64,000 nucleotides of DNA from Methylobacterium sp. NEAU K (GTDB taxonomy: Bacteria > Pseudomonadota > Alphaproteobacteria > Rhizobiales > Beijerinckiaceae), in assembly GCF_030700285.1 (NCBI RefSeq), contig NZ_JAUYZJ010000004.1, forward strand, positions 62,001-126,000. Reading direction: 5' to 3'. Made by a program: the position numbers and the translations under genes. A model generated the notes under the pieces. It was not told the origin of the DNA and did not search any database. It saw only the letters and a list, made by a program, of their open reading frames with translations. Shown in pieces: positions 54,782-63,625 of this stretch (positions within the stretch are counted from its first letter, which is position 1; every line of letters starts with the position of its first letter).

Positions 54782-55966
54782 TTGCACCGCCCCTCCGGCC
54801 CGGCGCGCCTGTCGCTGCTCTACGCCGTCGTCTTCACCGAGATCGGCATTGCGATGCCGTTCATGCCGGTCTGGCTCGACGCCCTCGGCCTCGAAGCCGG
54901 GGTGATCGGCGTGCTGCTGGCGCTGCCGATCGCCACGCGGATCGCCGCGACGGCGCCCCTGATGAGCCTGCTGGACCGCGGCCTCGGCCCGCGTCGCCTG
55001 ATCCTGCTCGGCAGCCTCGCCCTCAGCCTGACCTACGCGCTGATGCCCGGCGCCGCGGGGATCGGCTGGCCCTGGCTCGCCGTGCTCGTGGTGCTCAACG
55101 CGGTCGCCGGCGCGCCGCTGGTCCCGTGCATCGACTACCTCACCCTGGCGGCCGTCCGCCGCGACGCCCGGCTCGCCTATGCGCGCATCCGGATGGCAGG
55201 CTCGATCGCCTTCCTGCTCGCCAACCTGGCGGGCGGCCTCCTGCTCTCGGCCCTGGGCGGGCGGCTCGCCGTGCCGCTGCTGCTCACCGGCCTCGCCCTG
55301 GCGGCGGGCCTCGTGGCCTGGCGCAGCCGCGCGGTGGCGACCCCGCCGCAGATGGCGGCGGGCGCTGTGCGGCCACGGCTGCCTCTGACGCTGTGGCTGT
55401 GCATCGGCGCGGCGGCCGCGATCCAGGCGAGCCACGGTGCCATCTACGGTTTCGGCAGCATCTACTGGACGAGCCACGGTATCTCGGCGGCCTGGGTCGG
55501 ATCGCTCTGGGCCACCGGCGTGCTCGCCGAGATCGTGCTGTTTGCCGGCGTCTCCGCCCTGCCCGCGTCCTGGCGCAGCCCGGTGCGGCTCCTCGCGATG
55601 GGCGCCGGCGCGGCGATCCTGCGTGCGGTCGGCTTGTACGTCCTCGGCGACCGCCTCGCCGCCCTGGTGCCGCTTCAGTGTCTGCACGGCCTGACCTTCG
55701 GGGCGACGCAGCTCGGCGCCATGGCGGCGGTCTCGGCCTTCGCCCCCGAGGGCGCCCGGGGCCGGGCGCAGGGGACGCTCAGTGCGGTCAACGCGGGCAT
55801 CTCCGTGGTGGCGACCCTGGTCAGCGGACTGGCCTACCAGGCCGGCGGCCCCCTCGCCTTCCTGCTGATGGCGCCGCTCGCCGCCTGCGGCCTGGGGCTG
55901 GCGCTGGCCTCCGGGCGCACCGGCCTCTTCCGCGGGGTGACGTTGGACACGGATCGTCAACCGTAA
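54782..55966 (+). CDS. MFS transporter, HcaT-like (MFS_1_like)
   Basis: A 394-residue permease with twelve hydrophobic helices. The start LSLLYAVVFTEIGIAMPFMP and WLDALGLEAGVIG are typical of the MFS_1_like/3-phenylpropionate transporter branch. LLDRGLGPRRLILLGSLAL is the loop 2-3 motif. SFVNAGLS-like GTLSAVNAGISVVA follows in the C-terminal half. The start codon is a TTG at 54782; no ATG occurs before the first helix. TTGACA at 54685-54690 is a good -35, but no good -10 pairs with it. The substrate is unknown. It diverges from the CheZ-like gene. Confidence 0.88.
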   Translation: MHRPSGPARLSLLYAVVFTEIGIAMPFMPVWLDALGLEAGVIGVLLALPIATRIAATAPLMSLLDRGLGPRRLILLGSLALSLTYALMPGAAGIGWPWLAVLVVLNAVAGAPLVPCIDYLTLAAVRRDARLAYARIRMAGSIAFLLANLAGGLLLSALGGRLAVPLLLTGLALAAGLVAWRSRAVATPPQMAAGAVRPRLPLTLWLCIGAAAAIQASHGAIYGFGSIYWTSHGISAAWVGSLWATGVLAEIVLFAGVSALPASWRSPVRLLAMGAGAAILRAVGLYVLGDRLAALVPLQCLHGLTFGATQLGAMAAVSAFAPEGARGRAQGTLSAVNAGISVVATLVSGLAYQAGGPLAFLLMAPLAACGLGLALASGRTGLFRGVTLDTDRQP

Positions 55967-56008
55967 TGTCGACATAACCGCACCTCAGGGTGGTGCCTCG
56001 ATCGAGGA

Positions 56009-57157
56009 GTGAGGGTCTTGCTGAGCGAGGGCATCGCCGCCGGCGCATCGCTGCGGGACCGGTCGGCCGACGGTCGGCTGGCGCTCGACGGGCGCTGGAC
56101 GGCCGATCAGGCGCCGACCGTGGAAGCCGCCGCCGCGCGCATCGCGGCGGCCGGGCTTGCCGGTCCCGTGGCGGTCGATCTGTCGGGGATCGAGCGCCTC
56201 GATACGCTGGGCGCCTGGGTGCTGGAGCGGACCCGCGCCGAGGTCGAGCAGGCGGGAAGCACCCTCACGTATCTCGGGGCGCGACCGGAGCACCGCACCC
56301 TGCTGGGCGAGGTCCGCCTGCGCGAGCCCGAAACGGCGGCGGCGCCTCGGCACGGTCCCGTCGTCGGCTTCCTCGATGGGGTCGGCCGCCAGATGGTGCG
56401 CGGGAGCCAGGAATGCGTCATCGCCCTCGCCTTCCTGGGCGAGGTGATCGCCGCGTGCGGGCGCGTCGCCCTGCGGCCGGGTACCTTCCGGGGCACCGCC
56501 CTCGTCAACCAGATCCAGCAGGTGGCGTTCAACGGCACGCCGATCATCGTGCTGATCTCGTTCCTGGTCGGCGGAATCGTCGCGCAACAGGGCATCTTCC
56601 AGCTCCAGCGCTTCGGCGCCCAGACCTTCGTGGTGAACCTGATCGGGCTCCTGATCCTGCGCGAGATGGGCGTGCTGCTCACCTCCATCATGGTCGCCGG
56701 CCGGTCCGGCTCGGCGATCACCGCCGAGATCGGCTCGATGCGCATGCGCGAGGAGGTCGATGCCCTGCGGGTCATGGGCCTCGACCCGGTCGAGATTCTG
56801 ATCGTGCCGCGGGTGCTCGCCCTGATGGTCGGCCTGCCGATGCTCACGCTGATCGGCGACTTGGCCGCGCTCACCGGCGGCGGTCTCACCGCGATGCTCT
56901 ACGGCGGGCTGACCCTCGATCAGTTCCTGGCCCGGCTCCAGGCGGCGGTGGGCGTGCACCACGTCATGGTGGGTCTCATCAAGGCGCCGTTCATGGCGCT
57001 CATCATCGGAATCCTCGCCACCATCGAGGGCTTCGCCGTCGAGGGCTCTGCCGAATCGCTGGGCCGCCACGTCACCGCCTCAGTCGTGAAGTCCATCTTC
57101 ATGGTCATCGTCCTCGATGGATTGTTCGCGGTGTTCTTCGCTGCGATCGACTTCTGA
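56009..57157 (+). CDS. mlaE: Mla-type lipid ABC transporter permease with N-terminal STAS domain
   Basis: A 382-residue fusion. Residues about 20-110 form a STAS-like domain (VAVDLSGIERLDTLGAWVLE), equivalent to MlaB. The rest is the MlaE permease, with FRGTALVNQIQQVAFNGTPI, LILREMGVLLTSIMVAGRSG and EIGSMRMREEVDALRVMGLD. The E-x-x-A-L-x-x-M-G-L-D-P stretch is the MlaE hallmark. The start is a GTG at 56009, with GAGGAG just upstream. The protein moves phospholipids across the inner membrane to or from the MCE protein. It is 10 bases upstream of the ATPase gene. Confidence 0.94.
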   Translation: MRVLLSEGIAAGASLRDRSADGRLALDGRWTADQAPTVEAAAARIAAAGLAGPVAVDLSGIERLDTLGAWVLERTRAEVEQAGSTLTYLGARPEHRTLLGEVRLREPETAAAPRHGPVVGFLDGVGRQMVRGSQECVIALAFLGEVIAACGRVALRPGTFRGTALVNQIQQVAFNGTPIIVLISFLVGGIVAQQGIFQLQRFGAQTFVVNLIGLLILREMGVLLTSIMVAGRSGSAITAEIGSMRMREEVDALRVMGLDPVEILIVPRVLALMVGLPMLTLIGDLAALTGGGLTAMLYGGLTLDQFLARLQAAVGVHHVMVGLIKAPFMALIIGILATIEGFAVEGSAESLGRHVTASVVKSIFMVIVLDGLFAVFFAAIDF

Positions 57158-57167
57158 GCCCGTCCTG

Positions 57168-57980
57168 ATGATCGACCCCGCACTTCCCGAGACCGCCCCC
57201 GCGGGCCCAGCACCCATCATCCGCGTGCGCGATCTCGTGGTCGGATTCCGCGACCGGAACATCCTGAAGGGTCTAAGCCTCGACATCAGGCCCGGCGAGA
57301 TCCTGGGTTTCGTCGGGCCGTCCGGCCAGGGCAAGTCGGTGCTGACCCGGACGATCCTCGGCCTCAACCCGAAGCGGGCCGGCACGATCGAGGTGTTCGG
57401 CCGCGACGTGGACGGCATGACCTACGCCGAGCGGCGTCGGATGGAGCAGCGCTGGGGCGTGCTGTTCCAGCAGGGCGCCCTGTTCTCGGCCCTCACCGTC
57501 AAGCAGAACATCCAGGTGCCGATGCGCGAGCACCTGAACCTGTCCGAGCGCCTGCTCGACGAGTTCGCCCGGCTCAAGATCGAGATGGTCGGGCTCAAGC
57601 CGGATGCGGCCGACAAGCTGCCCTCGGAACTGTCCGGCGGCATGATCAAGCGCGCGGCGCTCGCCCGCTCGCTGGCGCTCGATCCCGAGATCCTGTTCCT
57701 GGACGAGCCGACCTCGGGCCTCGACCCGATTGGCGCGGGCGAGTTCGACGACCTCGTCTCGACGCTCAAGGAGACGCTGGGCCTGACCGTCTTCATGGTC
57801 ACCCACGACCTCGACAGCCTCTATACCGCCTGCGACCGCATCGCGGCTTTGGGCGACGGCCAGATCATCGCCGCCGGCACGATCGACGAGATGCTGGCGA
57901 GCGACCATCCCTGGCTGCGCTCGTATTTCCACGGCAAGCGGGCCCGCGCCATGACGACGGGCGTGCCGGCGCATGCCTGA
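57168..57980 (+). CDS. mlaF: Mla-type lipid ABC transporter ATPase
   Basis: A 270-residue ABC ATPase. Walker A is GPSGQGKS (50-57), the signature LSGGM (155-159), Walker B ILFLDE (175-180), and the switch histidine is in MVTHDLDSLYT. The segment FQQGALFSALTVKQNI and RAALARSLALDPEILF are typical of MlaF/Ttg2A. It energises the permease encoded just before it. The frame starts further upstream within the permease gene, but the ATG at 57168 gives the right N-terminus. Confidence 0.95.
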   Translation: MIDPALPETAPAGPAPIIRVRDLVVGFRDRNILKGLSLDIRPGEILGFVGPSGQGKSVLTRTILGLNPKRAGTIEVFGRDVDGMTYAERRRMEQRWGVLFQQGALFSALTVKQNIQVPMREHLNLSERLLDEFARLKIEMVGLKPDAADKLPSELSGGMIKRAALARSLALDPEILFLDEPTSGLDPIGAGEFDDLVSTLKETLGLTVFMVTHDLDSLYTACDRIAALGDGQIIAAGTIDEMLASDHPWLRSYFHGKRARAMTTGVPAHA

Positions 57981-58007
57981 CCGTTTCACCTTTCTGATCC
58001 CATCTCC

Positions 58008-58021
58008 CTCCCGCCCGGGAG
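58008..58021. repeat. Short GC-rich hairpin between mlaF and mlaD
   Basis: CTCCCG-CC-CGGGAG, preceded by CATCTCC, lies in the 98-base space between the ATPase and MCE genes. It resembles the hairpins at 8444-8466 and 11933-11955. It might moderate mlaD expression; there is no T-run. Confidence 0.35.
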
Positions 58022-58078
58022 CGGGGACCCGAGGCTCGGCCGGACCCCGTCCGCCGAGCGGAACCGCAGGCTGACCGC

Positions 58079-59161
58079 ATGGAAACCCGCGCGAACTACG
58101 CCCTCATCGGGGCCTTCACCCTCGCCGTGATCCTGGCGGGCTTCGGCACCGTGCTGTGGCTCTCCGGCGGCTCGTCGCGGCAGGTAAGCCAGACCATCCG
58201 CATCGTGTTCTCCGGCTCCGTCGGGGGGCTCTCGCGCGGTTCGAGCGTGAACTTCAACGGCATCAAGGTCGGCGAGGTCACCGATATCCGCCTCGCCCCG
58301 CAGGACCCGCGCCGGGTGCTCGCCCAGATCAAGGTCGATCCCTCGACGCCGCTCCGGGCCGACACCCGCGCCCGGCTCGATTCGGCGATGCTCACCGGCG
58401 TGTCGGTGATCTCCCTGTCGGGCGGCAACGCCGACGCGCCCGTGCTCGTCCCGATGGCCAACGGCGAGCCGCCGACGATCTTCGCCGATTCCTCCGACAT
58501 GCAGGACATGATGGCGCTGGCGCGCCAGGTGGCACAGCGGGCCGACGACATGATGGCCCGTCTCGACCGGCTCGTCTCCGGCAACGAGGGCGCGATCAAT
58601 CGCGCGCTCGCCAATGTCGAGACCTTCTCGAAGACCCTGGCCGATGCCGGCCCGAACATCGCGACCCTGGTCAAGGCTGTGGACGGGGCGAAGCTCGGGC
58701 GCGTGATCGACAACGCCGACCGTTTCTCGGCGGCCCTGTCCCACGCCAGCCCCGACATCGAGGCCGGCCTGCACGATGCCCGCTCGCTGGCGGCCAAGCT
58801 CAACGCCTCGGCCGACAAGATCGATGCTGTACTCAACGGCGCCGAGGGCTTCCTGGGCTCCGCCTCCGGTCAGGAGGGCTCCAGCACCTTCACGGAGATC
58901 CGCGCGGCGGCGGTCTCGGTGCGCGACGCCGGCAAGGCCTTCCGCACCATGTCGGAGAATCTCGACAAGCGCACCGCCAGCATCTCGGCCAATTTCGGCC
59001 GCCTCAGCGGCACCGGCCGCCGTGAGGTGGAGGCCCTGTCGGGCGACGGGCAGCGGACCCTCAACACCCTGAATCGCACCGTGCGCAGCCTGGAGCGCGA
59101 CCCGAGCCAGGTGATTTTCGGCGGCAAGCCGTCGTTGCCCGAATACAACGGCAGCCGCTGA
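58079..59161 (+). CDS. mlaD: MCE/MlaD family lipid-binding protein
   Basis: A 360-residue protein. A single N-terminal membrane anchor spans about 9-30 (LIGAFTLAVILAGFGTVLWL). The MCE domain (about 37-116) contains GLSRGSSVNFNGIKVGEVTD and LTGVSVISLSGG. A long helical tail follows (about 130-340) that would form a hexameric tunnel across the periplasm. It is longer than E. coli MlaD, as is usual for alphaproteobacterial members. It lies 98 bases after mlaF. Confidence 0.94.
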   Translation: METRANYALIGAFTLAVILAGFGTVLWLSGGSSRQVSQTIRIVFSGSVGGLSRGSSVNFNGIKVGEVTDIRLAPQDPRRVLAQIKVDPSTPLRADTRARLDSAMLTGVSVISLSGGNADAPVLVPMANGEPPTIFADSSDMQDMMALARQVAQRADDMMARLDRLVSGNEGAINRALANVETFSKTLADAGPNIATLVKAVDGAKLGRVIDNADRFSAALSHASPDIEAGLHDARSLAAKLNASADKIDAVLNGAEGFLGSASGQEGSSTFTEIRAAAVSVRDAGKAFRTMSENLDKRTASISANFGRLSGTGRREVEALSGDGQRTLNTLNRTVRSLERDPSQVIFGGKPSLPEYNGSR

Positions 59162-59282
59162 AATCGCCGCCCGCCGGGCCGATGTGTCCCGGCGCACGGC
59201 ACGGATACGGGCGAGGCATAGTTTCTGCTGCATAGCTTTTACAGCTCCGCCGCCCGTCGGCGGGGCTCCTCAGGTTGTGCGT

Positions 59283-59864
59283 ATGGCCCGTTCGTCCCAC
59301 CTCGTAGCCGCCACGCTGCTCGCCGCCGTTCTCGGCGGCTGCGGCGGTGGCGCCACACCCCTCACCTTCGATCTCGCGGCGCTCCCCCCAGCCGGGCGAC
59401 CGGTGACCGCGGGCCGCTCGATCGCGGTCTCGGAGCCGGTGGGCATCCAGCCGTTCGAGGCTGACCGGATCATCGTGCGCGAGCCCGGGGGCGCCCTCTC
59501 CTTCCTGGGCGGCGGCCAGTGGGCCGACCGGCTGCCGCGGCTGATCCAGACGCGGCTGATCCAGAGTCTGGAGAATTCCGGGCGGCTCCGCTCGGTCAGC
59601 CGACCCGGCGACAAGGTCATGGCCGACTACCAGCTGATCAGTGAGATCCGTGCCTTCGACCTCCAGGCGGGGACCGGCGAGGCGGTGGTCGACCTCTCGA
59701 TGAAGCTCGTGGCCGACGGCACCGGCAAGGTGGTGGCCGCCCGGATCTTCACGGCCCGCGTGCCGGTGGCCAAGATCGACGCCGGCAACGGTGCCAGGGC
59801 CCTCGATCAGGCGCTGATCACCGTGCTGGCCGACGCGGTGCGCTGGGTGAACACGGGACGGTGA
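59283..59864 (+). CDS. ABC-type transport auxiliary lipoprotein
   Basis: A 193-residue lipoprotein of the ABC-transport auxiliary family (PqiC/YmbA-like, PF03886). The lipobox LGGC puts the lipidated Cys at residue 20. VSEPVGIQPFEADRIIVREP, LSFLGGGQWADRLPRLIQTR and LISEIRAFDLQAG are typical. It would receive or pass lipids at the outer membrane and takes the last position in the Mla-type operon, where other bacteria have MlaC. The frame extends upstream to 59184, but the ATG at 59283 gives a proper signal peptide. Confidence 0.9.
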   Translation: MARSSHLVAATLLAAVLGGCGGGATPLTFDLAALPPAGRPVTAGRSIAVSEPVGIQPFEADRIIVREPGGALSFLGGGQWADRLPRLIQTRLIQSLENSGRLRSVSRPGDKVMADYQLISEIRAFDLQAGTGEAVVDLSMKLVADGTGKVVAARIFTARVPVAKIDAGNGARALDQALITVLADAVRWVNTGR

Positions 59865-59882
59865 CCTCCGGCCCCCGCAGCC

Positions 59883-60509
59883 TCACTCCATCACGGCAGC
59901 CTTCATGATCACCACCATGGTGGCCCGGGCCGGGCCTTCGGTGCAGCGCACCAAGTGGGGCCGGTCGCAGCGGTAGCGCAGGGTCTCGCCGGCCCGGGCC
60001 CGCTGCACGCTGCCGCCGATCTCGACCTCGAACGCCCCTTCCGAGACCGAGAGCGATTCCACCGAGCCGCGCTGGTGCGGGTCCGAGTCGAGCACGCCGC
60101 CGAGATCGGCCGTGACCTCGTACCATTGCAGCCACTCGATCGTCTTGACCCAGCCGATGATCGCCAGCCGCACCTTGCCGTCATCCGAGACCAGGATCGG
60201 CGTGTCCGCCCGGGAGGTCTTCTCGATGAACGGCTCCTCGTCGCCCGCCGCCAGGACCCGCTCGATCGACACGTCCAGCGCCTGGGAGAGCCGCCAGATC
60301 GTGGCGAGCGTCGGGTTGGTCTCGTTGCGCTCGATCTGGCTGATGATCGACTTGGCCACGCCCGACTGCTCGGCGAGTTCCGAGAGCGACAGATTGTAGG
60401 CCTTGCGCAAGCGCTGGATGGTCTTGCCGAGCTGGCCGGAGAGCACCTGCGCTCCGGTCAGCAGGTCGCGCCCGCGACCCCGTTCGGCCCGTTCCGCCTG
60501 ATCCTGCAT
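59883..60509 (-). CDS. XRE-family regulator with C-terminal cupin domain
   Basis: A 208-residue regulator. The helix-turn-helix is at about 30-80 (LSLSELAEQSGVAKSIISQI), followed by ERNETNPTLATIWRLSQALD. The cupin sensor domain fills about 125-205, with SVESLSVSEGAFEVEIGG and LRYRCDRPHLVRCTEGPA. Members control amino-acid, polyamine or sugar metabolism. No target operon is obvious; the downstream neighbours on the same strand are none, and thiD-thiE lies upstream. It converges with the lipoprotein gene. Confidence 0.9.
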   Translation of the reverse strand: MQDQAERAERGRGRDLLTGAQVLSGQLGKTIQRLRKAYNLSLSELAEQSGVAKSIISQIERNETNPTLATIWRLSQALDVSIERVLAAGDEEPFIEKTSRADTPILVSDDGKVRLAIIGWVKTIEWLQWYEVTADLGGVLDSDPHQRGSVESLSVSEGAFEVEIGGSVQRARAGETLRYRCDRPHLVRCTEGPARATMVVIMKAAVME

Positions 60510-60608
60510 CGTCCCAGATCCACTGACGCCGTTCCGTTATCCGAACGAACGTGCGCTTCTTCAAACGCAATCGCCGCCCGGACGCAAGACGGACGCCCGC
60601 CCCAGAGC

Positions 60609-61424
60609 CTAGCGCCAGACGGCGTGGAAGTGGTGGACCGGGCCGTGGCCCGCGCCGATCGCGAGCCGATCCGCCGCCCCGAGCGCCGCCGTGAGGTAGG
60701 CCTTGGCGGAGGCAACCGCCTCGGGCAGCGGCCGGTGCATCGCGAGTCCCGCCGCGATCGCAGCCGAGAGGGTGCAGCCGGTGCCGTGGGTATTTTGAGT
60801 GGCGATCCGCGGGGCGGAGAAGGTCCGCGCCACGCCGTCGGCCGTCACGAGGTGGTCGACGCTCTCGGCACCGATCCCATGGCCGCCCTTGATCAGCACG
60901 GCGCGGGCGCCGAGCGCCACGAGCCGCCGGGCCTGGGCCTCGGCCTCCGCGTCATCCGCGGCCAGACCCTCCCCGAGCAGCACGGCGGCCTCCGGCAGGT
61001 TGGGGGTGATCAGGTCGGCGCGCGGCAGAAGCCGGTCCCGGAGCGTGGCCACGGCGTCGTCCGAGATCAGCCGGTCACCGCTGGTGGCGACCATCACGGG
61101 GTCGAGGACCACCGGGATCGTCCCGGCATGCCGCGACAGTCCGTCCGCCACCGCGGCGATCACCGCGGCCCGGGACAGCATGCCGATCTTCACGGCGTCG
61201 ACCGCCAGGTCGGAGAAGACGCTGTCGATCTGCCGGGCCACGAACTCCGCCGGCACGTCGTGAATGGCCTGGACCCCGAGGGTGTTCTGGGCGGTGAGCG
61301 CCGTGATCACGCTGGCGCCGTAGATGCCGAGCGCCGAGAAGGTCTTGAGGTCGGCCTGGACGCCGGCGCCGCCACCGGAATCCGAGCCGGCGATCGTCAC
61401 GGCGATCGGGCTGCGGGCACTCAC
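60609..61424 (-). CDS. thiD: Hydroxymethylpyrimidine/phosphomethylpyrimidine kinase
   Basis: A 271-residue kinase of thiamine synthesis. [20 protein letters not shown] begins the ribokinase-like fold, with the HMP-binding region. [16 protein letters not shown] and [15 protein letters not shown] follow. The anion hole and catalytic region are in [18 protein letters not shown]. It phosphorylates HMP and then HMP-P. It starts at a GTG at 61424, overlapping the thiE stop by 4 bases, so thiE-thiD translation is coupled. Confidence 0.95.
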   Translation of the reverse strand: MSARSPIAVTIAGSDSGGGAGVQADLKTFSALGIYGASVITALTAQNTLGVQAIHDVPAEFVARQIDSVFSDLAVDAVKIGMLSRAAVIAAVADGLSRHAGTIPVVLDPVMVATSGDRLISDDAVATLRDRLLPRADLITPNLPEAAVLLGEGLAADDAEAEAQARRLVALGARAVLIKGGHGIGAESVDHLVTADGVARTFSAPRIATQNTHGTGCTLSAAIAAGLAMHRPLPEAVASAKAYLTAALGAADRLAIGAGHGPVHHFHAVWR

Positions 61425-62131
61425 CGGGTGCCCGCCCGCGCCGCCAGGGCGGCGTCGATTCCGGCGCGCAGCTCGCGGGCGCGCTGCCGCACCGGCTCCG
61501 CGCCGAACAGCGCGGTGATCACCGCCACGCCGTCCGCCCCCGCGGCGATCACCTCGGCAGCGTTGTGCAGGCCGATGCCCGCGATGGCGCCGAGCGGTAG
61601 GTCCGCACCCCGAGCGAGCCGGGCCCTGAAGGCGATGCGGGCGAAACCGTCGAGGCCGACCGGCGGGTCGGGATTGTCCTTGCTGGTGGTGGCGAACACC
61701 CCGCCGATGCAGGCATAGTCGATCGGGAGCCGGTACAGTTCGTCCGCCTGGGCGGCAGTCTTCACGGTCAGGCCGATGATCGCGCCCTCCCCCAGAAGCC
61801 GACGCGCATCGGCCGGGTGAAGATCGCTCTGGCCGAGATGCACGCCATCCGCGCCCGCCGCCAGGGCGAGATCGACCCGGTCGTTGACCAGCACCGGCAC
61901 CCGGCCGCCCACGGCGGCCTGGATCGCCCGGATCCGGACGAGGGCGGCGCGGGCATCCGGGATGTCCTTCTCGCGGTACTGGAGCAGGGTGGCGCCCCCG
62001 GTCACCGCGTCGGCGGCGAGCCGTGCCAGATGCTCCCCGTCCGCGCCGCAGATCCCGACATCGAGGAGGCCGTAGAGCCGCAGGTCGACCGCCCGGGTCC
62101 CGGCCGTCGCGGAGTTCGCGCTCGCTGCCAT
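61421..62131 (-). CDS. thiE: Thiamine-phosphate synthase
   Basis: A 236-residue TIM-barrel enzyme that joins HMP-PP to thiazole phosphate. [12 protein letters not shown] starts the barrel, [12 protein letters not shown] binds pyrophosphate, [20 protein letters not shown] is the central motif, and [15 protein letters not shown] and [20 protein letters not shown] complete it. The ATG at 62131 leaves about 15 residues before the barrel. No TPP riboswitch was recognised in the leader. Confidence 0.94.
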   Translation of the reverse strand: MAASANSATAGTRAVDLRLYGLLDVGICGADGEHLARLAADAVTGGATLLQYREKDIPDARAALVRIRAIQAAVGGRVPVLVNDRVDLALAAGADGVHLGQSDLHPADARRLLGEGAIIGLTVKTAAQADELYRLPIDYACIGGVFATTSKDNPDPPVGLDGFARIAFRARLARGADLPLGAIAGIGLHNAAEVIAAGADGVAVITALFGAEPVRQRARELRAGIDAALAARAGTR

Positions 62132-62443
62132 CGTGGTCGCCTGATCCGCCCCGGCCGGCCCCGTGCCGGCCCATCTCGGGCGGCCCTGTTTGGGCAGCCG
62201 CGGCTTCGTTGGCAAGCGCGCCGCATTACCGGCCGCCCCCCCGGGCCGCGCCTGTCACGCGGCTGCGGGTCGAAACGCCCGGCCGCCCGTGCTGGGTCGC
62301 CGCGCTCCGCTCGAGAAGACGGCGAGCCCCCTCAACCGGAAGCCGGATCACACCGCCGCGTTGACGCGCGGCGATCCTGTGCCCCTATAGGCCGTGATCC
62401 GCTTTGGGACCCCGCCCCCGGCGGGAGAGGTTTTCGAGGGACG
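62132..62443. promoter_or_regulatory. Divergent control region of thiE and the NadQ-like gene
   Basis: A 312-base non-coding space. The best promoter candidate is for the plus-strand gene at 62361-62391. For thiE no good promoter or riboswitch was seen. Most of the space is very GC-rich. Confidence 0.4.
62361..62391 (+). promoter_or_regulatory. Candidate promoter of the NadQ-like gene
   Basis: TTGACG (62361-62366) is followed after 19 bases by TATAGG (62386-62391), or after 18 bases by CTATAG. The start of transcription would be near 62398, about 46 bases before the ATG. GAGGG lies just before the start codon. Confidence 0.4.
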
Positions 62444-63439
62444 ATGACGGTCGGCGAGGCGCAGACGGGTGCGCGCGGGGCGCAGGCCCTGCCGGAGCGC
62501 TCCTCCGTGGGCCTCGTCGCGGTGATCGTCGCGGCGACCAAGGGAGAGCCGCGCGCCCTGACGATTCGGGTCCCGGACCAGGCGCCGGGCCGCGGCGACG
62601 GCCTGCCGGCGGGGCCCCTCGTGCCCGAGCACGCCACCCTGGAGCGCGGCCTGCGCGCCTGGGTTGAGCGGCAGACGCACCAGCGCCTCGGCTACGTCGA
62701 GCAGCTCTACACCTTCGGCGACCGCGACCGCTCCGGGAGTTCGGACATGTCGGGCGTGCACTCGCTCTCGGTGGCCTATCTCGCCCTGGTCCGCGAGGAG
62801 CGCCCGGCCGGCCTCGCCGAGGCCGCGTGGCAGAACTGGTACCGCTACCTGCCCTACGAGGATTTCCGGCAGGGCCGGCCGCCCCAGCTCGACGCCATCG
62901 AGCCGCGGCTCGCGGCCTGGGCGGCCGAGCCCGCGGATTGCGCCACCCGGACCCGCCGCCTCGACCGTCTCGGCCTCACCTTCGGGATGAACGGCGGCAC
63001 CTGGAACGAGGAACGCGTGCTGGAGCGCTACGAATTGCTGTTCGAGGCCGGCCTGATCCCCGAGGCCCGGGGCAATGCCGGTCCGGCGGTGCCGAACGAC
63101 CCGGCCGGCGTGCCCATGGCCTTCGACCACCGCCGGGTGCTGGCGACCGCGATCGGGCGGCTGCGCGGCAAGATCAAGTACCGCCCGGTGGTGTTCGAGC
63201 TGATGCCGCCGGCCTTCACCCTGCTCCAGCTCCAGCGCACCGTCGAGGCGCTGTCGGGCACGCAGCTGCACAAGCAGAATTTTCGACGGCTCGTGGCCCA
63301 GCAGGGGCTGGTGGAGGAGACGGAGGCGATCACCAGCGGCACCGCCGGCCGCCCGGCGCGCTTGGTGCGCTTCCGGCGGGAGGTTTTGCTGGAGCGCCCG
63401 GCGCCGGGGCTGCGGCTGCCGTCGCGGCGGGTGGGGTGA
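62444..63439 (+). CDS. NAD metabolism regulator, NadQ/NrtR-like
   Basis: A 331-residue protein. The N-terminal half (about 20-180) is Nudix-like: VGLVAVIVAATKGEPRALTI, LRAWVERQTHQRLGYVEQLY and TFGDRDR, but without a clear catalytic Nudix box. The C-terminal half has a winged helix, with KIKYRPVVFELMPPAFTLLQ and GTQLHKQNFRRLVAQQGLVE. This order matches the NadQ/NrtR regulators of NAD synthesis, in which the Nudix domain senses an NAD-related ligand. No nad gene is adjacent, so its targets must be elsewhere. Confidence 0.82.
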   Translation: MTVGEAQTGARGAQALPERSSVGLVAVIVAATKGEPRALTIRVPDQAPGRGDGLPAGPLVPEHATLERGLRAWVERQTHQRLGYVEQLYTFGDRDRSGSSDMSGVHSLSVAYLALVREERPAGLAEAAWQNWYRYLPYEDFRQGRPPQLDAIEPRLAAWAAEPADCATRTRRLDRLGLTFGMNGGTWNEERVLERYELLFEAGLIPEARGNAGPAVPNDPAGVPMAFDHRRVLATAIGRLRGKIKYRPVVFELMPPAFTLLQLQRTVEALSGTQLHKQNFRRLVAQQGLVEETEAITSGTAGRPARLVRFRREVLLERPAPGLRLPSRRVG

Positions 63440-63625
63440 TGCGGAGCGGTTGAGGATCGGGAGCGGCTTCTAAAGTGCCGATCGGCAGCTCGACGGTGCC
63501 ACGGCTGCTATGGGCGGGTTTCGGACCGTCTGCCGCAGCCGCTTTGCGACCTGTAGCAGGCCCCGGCTTACGCACCGATCCGCGTCGACGACGGCGGATC
63601 GAATACGAGCGTCGCCCGGCCGCCC

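Noticed and set aside
62132..62250. Possible TPP riboswitch upstream of thiE
   Set aside because: The conserved CTGAGA and the ACC-TGATC-TGG type core were not found in the right order on the minus strand. A weak GGATCAGG near the start is not enough.
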